From positions 1 to 44,767 of the forward strand of contig NZ_JAHLPV010000023.1 of the NCBI RefSeq assembly GCF_018918095.1: a stretch of 44,767 nt of DNA. The letters run 5' to 3'. The notes beneath the pieces are model-generated. The model worked only from the letters and a program-made list of their open reading frames with translations, was not told the DNA's origin and ran no database searches. This stretch comes from Acetivibrio sp. MSJd-27. GTDB lineage: Bacteria; Bacillota; Clostridia; UMGS1840; HGM11507. The position numbers were made by a program, and so were the translations under genes. This document shows, piece after piece, positions 23,939-32,896 of this stretch (position 1 is the stretch's first letter; each line of letters starts with the position of its first letter).

Positions 23939-25507
23939 GTGAAAGCAAAGCAGAACTGGAAGGAAATATCGCTGATTACAGCTTCGGCTGTCTTAACAGC
24001 ACTTTCTTTCCTTTTCCCTGCTCTTTCCTGGCTTGCTTATATCTCCCTTGTACCGGTTTTTCTGCTGCTCTTTTGGAGCAAAAAGAAAAATAAAACGCTG
24101 TTTTTTTATGGATGGCTGTTTGGTACTCTGCTTTATCTTGCCGTCCTTCACTGGCTTTTACAACTGCATCCTCTTGATTTTTTAGACTTTTCCAAGCCTG
24201 TGAGCTTTCTTATTGTATTCACCGGCTGGATTTTGATCAGCCTGTTTGAAGGATTGTTCCACGGTTTCTTTTTTCTCCTGTTCCGCAGGCTGTCTTTGGG
24301 AGATTGGCGTGACATCTTTACGCTTTCCTTTCTCTGGATTCTCATGGAGTGGGCACAGGGACTTGGCATCCTGGGCTTTCCCTTCTGCCGCCTTTCTTTA
24401 ACACAGTATCAGAATCTTCCGTTCATTCAATCCGCTTCCCTGTTCAGCGCTTTTTTCCTCTCTTTCCTTCTCGTCTTTTGCAGCGCTTCCGCCGCCTTCT
24501 TTCTGACGAATCTCCGGAAAGGAAAGAAAAAAATACTGGCTGGGGCTCTTGCGCTGTGCCTGTTAAATAATTGCTATGGTATCATACAAATCAACAAGGC
24601 TTCCGAACCGGCCGGTACGCTGAGAATTGCATTGATTCAAGGAAATATATCCTCCAATCAAAAATGGGCTGACAATACTGCATCCGCCATTTTCCAAACC
24701 TACGAAGCATTGACAAAACAGGTATTGGAGGCGGAACAGCCGGATCTTGTCATTTGGCCGGAAACCGTTCTGCCTCTTGATTTAAACGATACCTCCTATC
24801 TGGAAAAACTGCAAAACACTGCAGCCGATTTTCAAACGCCTCTGATCGTGGGGGGATTTTACTATGACAGTCAAGAAAAAAAGGACTATAACGGTGTTTA
24901 CTATATTCAAAGCGATGGCATGGTAAGCTTTCCCATGTATGCAAAAAGAAAGCTGGTTCCTTTCGGCGAATTTCTTCCTTTCCGTAATGTTCTGGGAAAA
25001 CTTTTTCCTGTGTTAAAGGATATCAATGCGGCCGGCAGCGATTTGGAACCCGGCAGAGAAAGCGTCACACCCCCCCTTACTTCGCTCGGAACCTTTGGAT
25101 CCCTTGTCTGCTTCGATTCTATATTTCCGCATATCGCCCGGGAAAGTGTGAAAAATGGCGCCCAGCTCTTAAATGTTGTCACAAACGATTCCTGGTTTAA
25201 AGATTCTGCGGGGGTATACCAGCACAATGCTCATGCGGTATTGCGGGCTGTGGAAAACCGTCGTTGGATCACCAGAACCGCCAACACGGGAATCTCCTGC
25301 TTTATCAGCCCTGCAGGAGAAGTCACAGAACCGCTGGATCCGCTCACCACAGGCTATACGGTTTCTGAGGTATCCCTCTGTTCCGGGGAAACCTTTTATA
25401 CAAAAACAGGCGATCTGCTGCTTTATGCAGGAATTTTTTATCTATTGCTTATCAGAAAGGAGAAAAAATGGAAAATATTCTCGTCAAAACGGCGTCGTTT
25501 GCATTGA
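23939..25507 (+). CDS. lnt: apolipoprotein N-acyltransferase
   Basis: Adds the third acyl chain to lipoproteins on the outer face of the membrane. The 522-residue protein has a hydrophobic N-terminal half of about seven membrane segments (to about 215) and a nitrilase-type domain with the catalytic triad: glutamate in VIWPETVLPL (about 278), lysine in YAKRKLVPFGEF (about 340) and cysteine in SLVCFDS (about 391). GTG start with AAAGGAG upstream. Its stop overlaps the next gene by 40 bases. Lnt is classical in Gram-negatives and less expected in Firmicutes; together with lgt it suggests triacylated lipoproteins here. Confidence 0.9.
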   Translation: MKAKQNWKEISLITASAVLTALSFLFPALSWLAYISLVPVFLLLFWSKKKNKTLFFYGWLFGTLLYLAVLHWLLQLHPLDFLDFSKPVSFLIVFTGWILISLFEGLFHGFFFLLFRRLSLGDWRDIFTLSFLWILMEWAQGLGILGFPFCRLSLTQYQNLPFIQSASLFSAFFLSFLLVFCSASAAFFLTNLRKGKKKILAGALALCLLNNCYGIIQINKASEPAGTLRIALIQGNISSNQKWADNTASAIFQTYEALTKQVLEAEQPDLVIWPETVLPLDLNDTSYLEKLQNTAADFQTPLIVGGFYYDSQEKKDYNGVYYIQSDGMVSFPMYAKRKLVPFGEFLPFRNVLGKLFPVLKDINAAGSDLEPGRESVTPPLTSLGTFGSLVCFDSIFPHIARESVKNGAQLLNVVTNDSWFKDSAGVYQHNAHAVLRAVENRRWITRTANTGISCFISPAGEVTEPLDPLTTGYTVSEVSLCSGETFYTKTGDLLLYAGIFYLLLIRKEKKWKIFSSKRRRLH

Positions 25508-26055
25508 GCGTATTAGCGCATTATATCCGTCCCGGCGACTGTGTCGTGGATGCCACGATCGGAAACGGAAACGATACATTAAAGTTGTGTCAACTGGTTG
25601 GCGAAACAGGAAAAGTGTATGGGTTTGACATTCAGGAAAAAGCTCTTAAAAACACGGCTTCCCTGTTACAGAAAAACGGATGGAACAACGCTGTTCTCCT
25701 GCATGTATCCCATTCCGCGATATCGGAATTTATAAAGGAAAAGATACAGGCAGCCGTCTTCAATCTAGGCTATCTTCCAGGCGGCGATCATAGTGTGACA
25801 ACCTGCACGGATGAAACAAAAAAAGCAATTCTCTCCTGTTTGAAACTCCTGAACAAGGACGGTGTCCTTGCCATTGTATTCTATCCCGGTCATCCGGCAG
25901 GGGCGGAGGAAAAATCTCAGCTGCTGCCCTGGGCTTCCGGTTTGAACGCCGGCTGTTTTCACTGCGTTCACACGGAGATGATAAATCAGTCTCAGACGGC
26001 GCCGTCTGTTTTGTTTATCACGAAGAAAAAGGAGGGTTCTGACGTTGAAGCATAA
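25468..26055 (+). CDS. mnmM: tRNA wobble-uridine methyltransferase MnmM (YtqB-like)
   Basis: A class I SAM methyltransferase of 195 residues. The SAM loop is VVDATIGNGNDTLKL (about 28-42), the acidic residue is in GFDIQEKAL, and the YtqB/MnmM family motif FNLGYLPGGDH is at about 98-108. In Bacillus this enzyme methylates aminomethyl-2-thiouridine at position 34 of some tRNAs. It starts inside the end of lnt (AAAGGAG spacing is good) and overlaps the next gene, so the three are translationally coupled. Confidence 0.88.
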   Translation: MENILVKTASFALSVLAHYIRPGDCVVDATIGNGNDTLKLCQLVGETGKVYGFDIQEKALKNTASLLQKNGWNNAVLLHVSHSAISEFIKEKIQAAVFNLGYLPGGDHSVTTCTDETKKAILSCLKLLNKDGVLAIVFYPGHPAGAEEKSQLLPWASGLNAGCFHCVHTEMINQSQTAPSVLFITKKKEGSDVEA

Positions 26056-26815
26056 AATAGTTCATGGCATCCTAGTATTCCTCTGCCTTTTCTGTCTGTC
26101 TTTCGCCTTGGTTCCATCCTGCATTTACGGCATCTGGAATATCGGTGTTTTGTTTCTGTATGCAGTGGGAATTGCTTTTCTTCTCCTTCTTCGGTTTTAT
26201 GCGCAAATCTCACTTTTTTTGAAAAAACACAGAAAAATAGGTGTGTCTGCTGTAATTCTATTCTTTCTGGCTTTTGGCGCTTTCTGTTTTGCAAACGGCA
26301 TTTTATTTCAGTACGCTTACGGAAAACAGCCTTCTTCAGAAAATGCAAGGGACACGGTTGTCGTTTTGGGATGCCAGATTATTGGTGACCGACCTTCCCT
26401 GTCTCTGCAAAAACGATTGGATAAAGCGACGGAATATTTAAGCAGCTGCCCAGAGGCAAACTGTATTGTAACCGGAGGAATCGGAAAGGGAAAACAGTAT
26501 TCAGAGGCGGAAATCATGAAACGCTATCTGATGGAAAAAGGAATCGAACCATCCCGCATTTATCTGGAAGATCGATCGACAGGGACAAGGGAAAATTTAA
26601 ATTTTGCCATGTCGGTTGCACAACAAAATCAGCTTTCCACCCATTTTGTTATTGTCAGCGACAACTATCACCAGTACCGTGCAGCAGTATATCTCAAGAG
26701 AGACTTTTCCAAAACCGCTGCTCACCTTTCTTCCGACGGTCCATGGGGAATTGTTCCATGCTATTGGATGCGGGAGGTTTTAGGCGTATTTTATCTGTTT
26801 GCGGAAGGAATTTGA
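26045..26815 (+). CDS. YdcF/SanA-like DUF218 membrane protein
   Basis: A 256-residue protein with two or three N-terminal hydrophobic segments (to about 95) and a DUF218 domain: VVVLGCQIIGDRPSLSLQKRLDKA, NCIVTGGIGKGKQYSEAEIM, the ED-containing IYLEDRSTGTRENL and VSDNYHQYRA. The family is tied to cell-envelope functions (ElyC, SanA) with unproved chemistry. The start is TTG, overlapping mnmM by 11 bases with GGAGG upstream. A short gap with no clear hairpin follows. Confidence 0.82.
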   Translation: MKHKIVHGILVFLCLFCLSFALVPSCIYGIWNIGVLFLYAVGIAFLLLLRFYAQISLFLKKHRKIGVSAVILFFLAFGAFCFANGILFQYAYGKQPSSENARDTVVVLGCQIIGDRPSLSLQKRLDKATEYLSSCPEANCIVTGGIGKGKQYSEAEIMKRYLMEKGIEPSRIYLEDRSTGTRENLNFAMSVAQQNQLSTHFVIVSDNYHQYRAAVYLKRDFSKTAAHLSSDGPWGIVPCYWMREVLGVFYLFAEGI

Positions 26816-26899
26816 AAAAAACAGCGAAAGAGGTAGAAAAAGAGCTGTCAGTTGTGATATACTATTTAATAAAAGGCAATAACGTCGGAGGAAAAGCAA

Positions 26900-27640
26900 A
26901 TGAATGACAACGTGAAAATTTTAGGAGTCAGAATCGATAATCTCACAATGGATGAAGCGGTAAGCAAACTTGCTTCTATGGCAAAGGAGGACAAGGTACA
27001 TACCGTTTTCACCCCTAATTCCGAAATTCTCTATGTTGCAAAAAACGATCCGGAATTCCGTGGGATTCTGAACGCATCCGATTTAAATACCGCGGATGGC
27101 ATCGGTGTTGTATACGCAGGAAAAATTTTAAAGGATCCCATCAAGGAAAGAGTCGCCGGATACGACCTGGCCTCCGCCTTTCTCCCCGTGATGGAGCAGG
27201 AAGGGCTCAAGCTATTTTTATTCGGCAGTGTGGAGGGAGTTGCGCAAAAGGCACGAGATAACCTTCTGAAACAGTATCCCAATCTGCAGATTGTCGGAAC
27301 GCGCAACGGCTTTTTCGAAGATGAGACTGCAGTGATTGAAGAGATTAACCGAACAGAACCCGATGTGGTATTCGTCTGTCTCGGTGCACCAAAACAGGAA
27401 AAATTCATTGCGAAATATCGGAATCAATTTCATGCTAAAATTCTGATGGGGTTGGGTGGAAGCATCAATGTTTTTGCCGGCGAGGCAAAACGCGCCCCGG
27501 ACTTTTTCATCAAAACCCATCTGGAATGGTTCTACCGGATTGCGACAAATCCCACCCGGATAGGACGTATGATGGCGCTGCCCAAGTTTGCTTTCGCTGT
27601 ATTGCAATCCAGAAAAAACGGAGGGAATCAAAATGATTAA
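26900..27640 (+). CDS. WecG/TagA/CpsF family glycosyltransferase
   Basis: A 246-residue GT26 enzyme; relatives transfer ManNAc or a similar sugar onto undecaprenyl-PP-GlcNAc in teichoic acid or capsule synthesis. Motifs: LGVRIDNLTMDEAV (7-20), FTPNSEILYVA, NTADGIGVVYAGK with the catalytic-site aspartate (about 70), GYDL, FLFGS and VCLGAPKQEKFI (about 159). It ends with the conserved WFYRIATNPTRIGRMM region. ATG with GGAGG upstream. It overlaps thyX by 8 bases. No tagO-like partner is in the window. Confidence 0.9.
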   Translation: MNDNVKILGVRIDNLTMDEAVSKLASMAKEDKVHTVFTPNSEILYVAKNDPEFRGILNASDLNTADGIGVVYAGKILKDPIKERVAGYDLASAFLPVMEQEGLKLFLFGSVEGVAQKARDNLLKQYPNLQIVGTRNGFFEDETAVIEEINRTEPDVVFVCLGAPKQEKFIAKYRNQFHAKILMGLGGSINVFAGEAKRAPDFFIKTHLEWFYRIATNPTRIGRMMALPKFAFAVLQSRKNGGNQND

Positions 27641-28394
27641 AGTGACATTGCTGTCCCACACGCCGGAACCGGAAAAACTTGTGGCTTCCGCCGCAAAGCT
27701 CTGCTACTCCAACGCCTCCATTGAGCAAATCGGCGCAAACCTGACACCCGAAAAGGTGGACAAGTTCTTAAATATGCTAGTGGATCTGGGACATGAAAGT
27801 CCCATTGAGCATATTTGCTTCACGTTCGGCATCGAAGGAGTTTCCAGAACTCTGCTTGCCCAAATCACCCGCCATCGCATTGCCTCCTTTTCGGTCAAAT
27901 CTCAGCGCTATGTGAAGGAAGGCAGTTTCAGCTTTGTGGTGCCTCCGGAAATCGAAAAAAACGAAGAGACGAAAGCATTATTCTTAAAAACAATGGAAGC
28001 GGATCAGAAAGCTTATGATCAGCTTTCCGAAATTCTGTTTGAAAAACATTTGAAAGAACTGACCGCACAGGGAATTCCCGAGAAAACCGCAAAATCAAAG
28101 GCGGAAAAAATGGCAATTGAGGATGCGCGGTTTGTTCTGCCCAATGCCTGCGATACCTCCATGGTGGTAACCATGAACGCGCGCAGCCTTCTGAATTTCT
28201 TCCGTCTGCGCTGCTGCAGCCGTGCACAGTGGGAGATTCGTGAGCTGGCTACCAAAATGCTGGCGCTTGTCAAGCAGGCGGCCCCTACTATCTTCCGCTA
28301 TGCTGGTCCTGGCTGTGTCAACGCTCCTTGTCCCGAGGGAAAAATGAGCTGCGGAAAAAAACAGGAAATGATGGATTATTTCCGGAATTTATGA
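27633..28394 (+). CDS. thyX: FAD-dependent thymidylate synthase
   Basis: Makes dTMP from dUMP using methylene-THF, FAD and NADPH. The 253-residue protein carries the ThyX motif RHRIASFSVKSQRY (about 78-91), which binds dUMP and FAD, and conserved regions SPIEHICFTF and FRLRCCSRAQWEIR. The ATG at 27633 (GGAGG 7 bases upstream) gives the normal N-terminus MIKVTLLSHTPEPEKL. The next gene makes the following nucleotide step. Confidence 0.95.
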   Translation: MIKVTLLSHTPEPEKLVASAAKLCYSNASIEQIGANLTPEKVDKFLNMLVDLGHESPIEHICFTFGIEGVSRTLLAQITRHRIASFSVKSQRYVKEGSFSFVVPPEIEKNEETKALFLKTMEADQKAYDQLSEILFEKHLKELTAQGIPEKTAKSKAEKMAIEDARFVLPNACDTSMVVTMNARSLLNFFRLRCCSRAQWEIRELATKMLALVKQAAPTIFRYAGPGCVNAPCPEGKMSCGKKQEMMDYFRNL

Positions 28395-28407
28395 TGGAAC
28401 AGGTGAA

Positions 28408-29088
28408 ATGATGCTGATTGTGATTGAAGGTCTGGATGCCAGCGGAAAGGAAACACAGACCAATCTATTATATAAAAATTTGAAAACGGTGCATGATAAT
28501 GTTAGAAAAGTTTCGTTTCCCGACTACAAAAGTGATTCTTCCGCTTTGGTCAAGATGTATTTAAACGGTGACTTCGGCAAAAGCGCAGATGATGTGAGTC
28601 CTTATATCGCTTCCACCTTTTTTGCGGCGGATCGCTATGCCAGCTTCAAAAAGGACTGGGAGAAAGATTACCGGGATGGCTGTATCATTTTGGCGGATCG
28701 TTATGTGACGGCAAACATGCTGCATCAGGCTTCCAAACTGGAGAAACCAGAGGAAAAGGAAGTCTTTTTAAACTGGCTTGCCGATTTTGAATACCGTCTG
28801 TATGGACTCCCTCAACCGGATCTGGCCTTTTTTCTAAACGTTCCTCCCGGAGTCAGCCGGAAACTGATGGAAAGCCGTTCCAACAAATTTACCAAGCAGG
28901 AAGAAAAGGATATCCATGAAAAGGACAGCCGCTATCTGGAAAAAACATATCAAAATGCGCTTTTTGTGATCCAGCGTTATCCGTTTATTGAAATAGACTG
29001 CGTCACAGAGGATAACCAAATGCGGACAATCGAAGAAATCCAACAGGAAATTCTGACGCATGTGAACCGTAAATTAAAAGAGGTGTAA
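28408..29088 (+). CDS. tmk: thymidylate kinase
   Basis: Phosphorylates dTMP to dTDP. The 226 residues hold the P-loop GLDASGKET (about 8-16), the DRY motif in LADRYVTANMLHQ (about 93-105) and a C-terminal lid region (SRSNKFTKQEEKD). Two adjacent ATGs are possible; the second (28411) has slightly better spacing to AGGTG. Following thyX by 13 bases, it forms a dTTP-supply pair. It is somewhat diverged from the classical enzyme, so tmk is a family-based call. Confidence 0.88.
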   Translation: MMLIVIEGLDASGKETQTNLLYKNLKTVHDNVRKVSFPDYKSDSSALVKMYLNGDFGKSADDVSPYIASTFFAADRYASFKKDWEKDYRDGCIILADRYVTANMLHQASKLEKPEEKEVFLNWLADFEYRLYGLPQPDLAFFLNVPPGVSRKLMESRSNKFTKQEEKDIHEKDSRYLEKTYQNALFVIQRYPFIEIDCVTEDNQMRTIEEIQQEILTHVNRKLKEV

Positions 29089-29093
29089 TCATT

Positions 29094-29978
29094 TTGGAAT
29101 TCAAAAAAATAACATTGGATGACAGGGAACTTTTCCTAAATTATTATAAATCGAATCCGCAGTATGCATCCTACAAAAGCTTTGCCAATCTGTTTATCTG
29201 GCGGAATTTTGAGGATATCCGCTATGGGCTTGTAGACGGGCACATTGTCATCACCGGAGAGCTTACCCCCGGAAACCATACCTATTTCTTGCTCCCCCAA
29301 ACGGAGAAAGCGGGAATGCAAGCTGTGACGGAACACCTTTTTCAGGAATATGGAAAGAAATTTCGCCTCTCCTGCCTGACAAAAGAGCAAAAAGAATTGC
29401 TGGAAGAGCTCTATCCTGAAAAATTTGATTTTTCCTATGACCGGAATTCCGACAACTACTATTATTCTACCGAAGCGCTCGCCACCCTTGCCGGAAAAAA
29501 GCTTCATGGAAAACGGAATCATATCAATAAATTTAAATCCCTTTATCAGTGGGAATACATTCATCTTGACCATGAGGCGGCAATGGAATGTGTCGATATT
29601 GCCAAGGACTGGTGCAAACAAAAGAATTGTGAAAAAGACGCTGTTCTGCGCAATGAAGTCAAAGGCTGTATTGAAGCGTTAAATCATATGGAGGAATTGA
29701 ATCTGAAAGGCGGAGCAATCCGTGTGGACGGCACCATTGTCGCTTTCAGTCTTGGGGAGCGTCTAAACGAGGAAACCGCGTTGATCCATATTGAGAAGGC
29801 GAATACCGATTATCAGGGCGCCTACACCATAATTAACAACGAATTTGTAAAAAATGAATGGGCGGACACCAAATATATCAATCGGGAAGAGGATATGGGG
29901 ATTGAAGGATTGCGAAAGGCGAAGCTGAGTTACCGTCCGGAATTTCTTTTGGAAATGTTTCACGCAAAACCGCTTTAG
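29094..29978 (+). CDS. DUF2156 protein (phosphatidylglycerol lysyltransferase C-terminal-like)
   Basis: A 294-residue soluble protein with the double GNAT-like fold of the DUF2156 family, related to the cytoplasmic half of MprF. Recognisable are the N-terminal FKKITLDDRELFLNYY, SYKSFANLFIWR and the C-terminal YQGAYTIINNEFVKNEW, YINREEDMGIEGLRKAKLSYRP. It has no membrane flippase domain, so it is not MprF; the acceptor is unknown. The TTG start lies 5 bases after tmk with AGAGGTG upstream. Clustered with a GNAT protein next door. Confidence 0.85.
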   Translation: MEFKKITLDDRELFLNYYKSNPQYASYKSFANLFIWRNFEDIRYGLVDGHIVITGELTPGNHTYFLLPQTEKAGMQAVTEHLFQEYGKKFRLSCLTKEQKELLEELYPEKFDFSYDRNSDNYYYSTEALATLAGKKLHGKRNHINKFKSLYQWEYIHLDHEAAMECVDIAKDWCKQKNCEKDAVLRNEVKGCIEALNHMEELNLKGGAIRVDGTIVAFSLGERLNEETALIHIEKANTDYQGAYTIINNEFVKNEWADTKYINREEDMGIEGLRKAKLSYRPEFLLEMFHAKPL

Positions 29979-29987
29979 GAGGTAATT

Positions 29988-30830
29988 ATGCAGATTATAC
30001 ATCCGAATTTGGATGATACCGCCGAATTAAAAGCTTTATGGAAGAATATTTTTCAGGATACCGATTTCTACATCGATCTATTTTTCCAAAAAAAATATGT
30101 ACCAGAAAACACCTTTCTGGTGAAAATAGATGGATGTATCGCCTCCATGCTGTACTTCTTCCCTGCCGATTTTTATTTTTGTGAATGCTCTGTTCCCGCG
30201 GCTTACATCTGCGGTGTAGCGACCAGACCGGAATACCGAGGGCAGGGGTACTCCCGAGAAATCCTATTCAAAGCAATTGATGCAATCCGGCAAAGGGGTT
30301 ATAAAGCCGCTTTTCTGATACCAGCGTCGGAATCCCTGTTTGCATTCTATCAAAAAAACGGCGGCTTTCAGCCCTATTTTTATCTAAAAAAACGTGAGAT
30401 GGAAAGGAACAACACACCTACGGAAAAACAAAAAGAATTTCCTTTTTCCGCAAAAAAGTTCTCTGAATTTTATGCTAAGCTCAACCAGGACAACCAGTTT
30501 TACTGTGAAAAGAAGGAAAAGGATTTTGAAGAACTTTTTGCCTTCTATCAGCCCGAGGGATGTCAATTTCACCTATTTGAGGAAGGTTATCTGATTTTTT
30601 ATATAGAAAAACAAATCTTGTATGTCATGGAATCTTTTTTTGAATCGGAGGATACACTCGAAAAGGCGATACAGTTTTATATGGCGGAAAACAACTGCAA
30701 AAAAGCGTTTTTGACTGTTCCGGCCTGCGGTGAAAAAGCCACCCCTTACGCTTCCCTTCTGATTCTGGACAATCATTTTAAAAAAATTTTCAATACAGAA
30801 AAAAATTATGTGAATCTGATGTTAAATTGA
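29988..30830 (+). CDS. GNAT-family N-acetyltransferase
   Basis: A 280-residue protein with the GNAT acetyl-CoA motif VATRPEYRGQGYSREIL (about 75-91) and the following helix, then FYQKNGGFQPY. The extra C-terminal half suggests a two-domain enzyme. TTAGGAGG precedes the ATG. Substrate unknown; it overlaps no neighbour but sits 9 bases after the DUF2156 gene. Confidence 0.85.
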   Translation: MQIIHPNLDDTAELKALWKNIFQDTDFYIDLFFQKKYVPENTFLVKIDGCIASMLYFFPADFYFCECSVPAAYICGVATRPEYRGQGYSREILFKAIDAIRQRGYKAAFLIPASESLFAFYQKNGGFQPYFYLKKREMERNNTPTEKQKEFPFSAKKFSEFYAKLNQDNQFYCEKKEKDFEELFAFYQPEGCQFHLFEEGYLIFYIEKQILYVMESFFESEDTLEKAIQFYMAENNCKKAFLTVPACGEKATPYASLLILDNHFKKIFNTEKNYVNLMLN

Positions 30831-30844
30831 GGAGGAATTCATTT

Positions 30845-31384
30845 ATGCTATATCTGTTTTTGGCTGACGGCTTTGAGGAAACGGAGGCGATTGCCTGTCT
30901 TGATGTGATCCGCCGCGCCGAGATAGCCGTTCAAACCGTCAGCATAGATAAACCGCTGGTAAAAGGCTCTCATGGGATTTCTGTCAAAGCGGATATTTCA
31001 ATGGATGAAATCACCACCGAGCATTTGGAAGGTATCATCCTGCCCGGCGGAATGCCCGGAACGCTGAATCTGGAAAAGGACGAACGGCTTTCCGCCTTGA
31101 TCGAATACTGCTGTCAAAACAATCTTTTGATTGCCGCTATCTGCGCCGCACCGAGTATTCTTGGAAAACGCGGACTTTTGAAGGGAGAAAAGGCTGTTTG
31201 CTTCCCCGGATTTGAAGACTTTCTGGAAGGAGCCGATGTCTTGAAGGAAAAATGTGTGGAATCAGGGCAGTTTGTCACTGCGAAAGCTATGGGAGCCGCT
31301 ATTGACTTCGGGATCGCCATTGTTGCACGATTAAAATCGCCGGATTTGGCAGAGCATATCAAAAGGAGCATCTGTCATGGATAA
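30845..31384 (+). CDS. DJ-1/PfpI family protein (YajL-like)
   Basis: The 179 residues have the DJ-1 layout: FADGFEETEA-like start (LADGFEETEAIACLDVIRRA) with the conserved glutamate, and the reactive cysteine in IAAICAAPSILG (about Cys100). Reported roles of the family are deglycase or chaperone activities, still debated. The start at 30845 has TTGAGGAGG upstream; an ATG six codons earlier lies inside that site. It overlaps the next gene by 8 bases. Confidence 0.9.
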   Translation: MLYLFLADGFEETEAIACLDVIRRAEIAVQTVSIDKPLVKGSHGISVKADISMDEITTEHLEGIILPGGMPGTLNLEKDERLSALIEYCCQNNLLIAAICAAPSILGKRGLLKGEKAVCFPGFEDFLEGADVLKEKCVESGQFVTAKAMGAAIDFGIAIVARLKSPDLAEHIKRSICHG

Positions 31385-31946
31385 AAAAGAACTGCGCAAA
31401 CATATGCTTCAAAAAAGAAACCGTCTGGAAGAAAATTATCGGAAGAATGCCAATGCTGCAATCACGAAAGCATTTCTTTGCTCTTCCGTCTATCAGGCAT
31501 GTAAAAATATATTTATCTACATATCCTACAGCTCAGAGGTAGATACAAACGAAATCATCACAAGAGCTATCTCTGATGGAAAAACTGTGCTGGTTCCCCT
31601 CACCGATCAGGTGGAAAAGAGAATGGACGCCGTTCAGATTACGGATTTCAATACCCAGCTTTGTCAAAGATGCTGCGGGATTCTGGAGCCCAATTTTGCC
31701 TCAAAAAAACCTTATCCTCCGGAAAAAATTGATTTAATCGTGGTTCCCGGGGTAGCATTTAACCGCAAAGGATATCGCGTCGGCTACGGAGGCGGTTATT
31801 ATGATAAATATCTGTCTCAATCACTGAACGCAGTAACCATTGGTTTTGCTTACGAGCAGAGCCTGATTGACGAAATTCCGTCGGAAGGCCATGATCAAAA
31901 AGTGGATATCATTCTGACAGAAAGCGGGGAACATCACGTATCATGA
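31377..31946 (+). CDS. 5-formyltetrahydrofolate cyclo-ligase
   Basis: Converts 5-formyl-THF to methenyl-THF, recycling the folate pool. The 189-residue protein starts with the basic KKELRKHMLQKRNRL, and has the motifs IYISYSSEVDT, VPGVAFNRKGYRVGYGGGYYDKYL (about 123-146), the last being the family signature. AAAGGAG with correct spacing. It overlaps both neighbours, and may serve the folate demand of ThyX. Confidence 0.94.
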   Translation: MDKKELRKHMLQKRNRLEENYRKNANAAITKAFLCSSVYQACKNIFIYISYSSEVDTNEIITRAISDGKTVLVPLTDQVEKRMDAVQITDFNTQLCQRCCGILEPNFASKKPYPPEKIDLIVVPGVAFNRKGYRVGYGGGYYDKYLSQSLNAVTIGFAYEQSLIDEIPSEGHDQKVDIILTESGEHHVS

Positions 31947-32896
31947 GTATCACGGCACTGCTTGTACTGATCAGTTTTTTACAGCTGGCAATCCGTTTCC
32001 TGCTGGATTTACTGTTTCCAACCCTTTTTGAGGTGAATGGCTTTTTGTTTTTTTACCTGGCCTTCTCTACCCTTCTCAGCATCGCGCTTCCCACATTTCT
32101 CTATATGAAGAATGAGGATAAACCCTATTTCTGTAACGTATACAAGGATGTCAGGCCGGATCGCCTGCTTCTGCTGACGGTGCTTTTGGGAGTTGTGTGC
32201 CAGTTCGCCGGAATGGCGTTGAATCTGCCTGTGATAAGCGCTGTCACCAAATGGATCGGACCTATTTCAAACAGAGTCCCGGAAATTACAACACCGGGAG
32301 GGCTTCTTCTCGGCATAGTGGTGATGGGGCTAATCCCAGGTGTCTGTGAAGAGATTCTCTTTCGCGGTGTTATTTTTAATGCATTTCGTGAATACGGCAC
32401 AAAATGTTCGGTTGTTTTTTCCGCGCTGATGTTTGCCATGCTCCATATGGATGTGACAAATTTTGTGGGTCCTTTTGTTATGGGGATTGTGTTTGGTGTG
32501 ATGGCTGCAAAAACAAATCGGCTTATCTATCCCATGATCGCCCATTTTTTCGTCAACACAACAGCGACCGTATTAACCTATGCGACCCAGTTTGATGTCT
32601 TTAATGACTTTTATAACGATTTTATCCTCTTCATTATGCTTGCATCTTTGATCGCAATCTTTCCTTTGACTTCCCTGTTTGTAAAATGGAGTGAGAAAAG
32701 GGAACTTCAATACTATGTGGATTACAAAGAAAAAGTGACGGAAATCAATGACGGACGGAACAGCATCCGTATTATTGAACACGATATTAAGGAGAACAAT
32801 TTTAAACTTGCACTGCAGGCGCTTTTTGCAAAGCCTTCCTTTTACCTGCTGATTGCACTGTTTATTATTGTTGGAGGGAGTATCTTTTATGCTTAA
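31943..32896 (+). CDS. CPBP-family intramembrane metalloprotease
   Basis: A 317-residue polytopic membrane protein with the Abi/CPBP motifs: EEILFRG (about 132-138), the histidine in FAMLHMDV and the HFFVN motif (about 206). A C-terminal cytosolic stretch (from about 250) is followed by a last hydrophobic helix. Relatives cleave CAAX proteins or act as bacteriocin immunity or signalling proteases; the substrate here is unknown. ATGA overlap with the folate gene; its 3' end overlaps mltG. Confidence 0.88.
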   Translation: MSITALLVLISFLQLAIRFLLDLLFPTLFEVNGFLFFYLAFSTLLSIALPTFLYMKNEDKPYFCNVYKDVRPDRLLLLTVLLGVVCQFAGMALNLPVISAVTKWIGPISNRVPEITTPGGLLLGIVVMGLIPGVCEEILFRGVIFNAFREYGTKCSVVFSALMFAMLHMDVTNFVGPFVMGIVFGVMAAKTNRLIYPMIAHFFVNTTATVLTYATQFDVFNDFYNDFILFIMLASLIAIFPLTSLFVKWSEKRELQYYVDYKEKVTEINDGRNSIRIIEHDIKENNFKLALQALFAKPSFYLLIALFIIVGGSIFYA

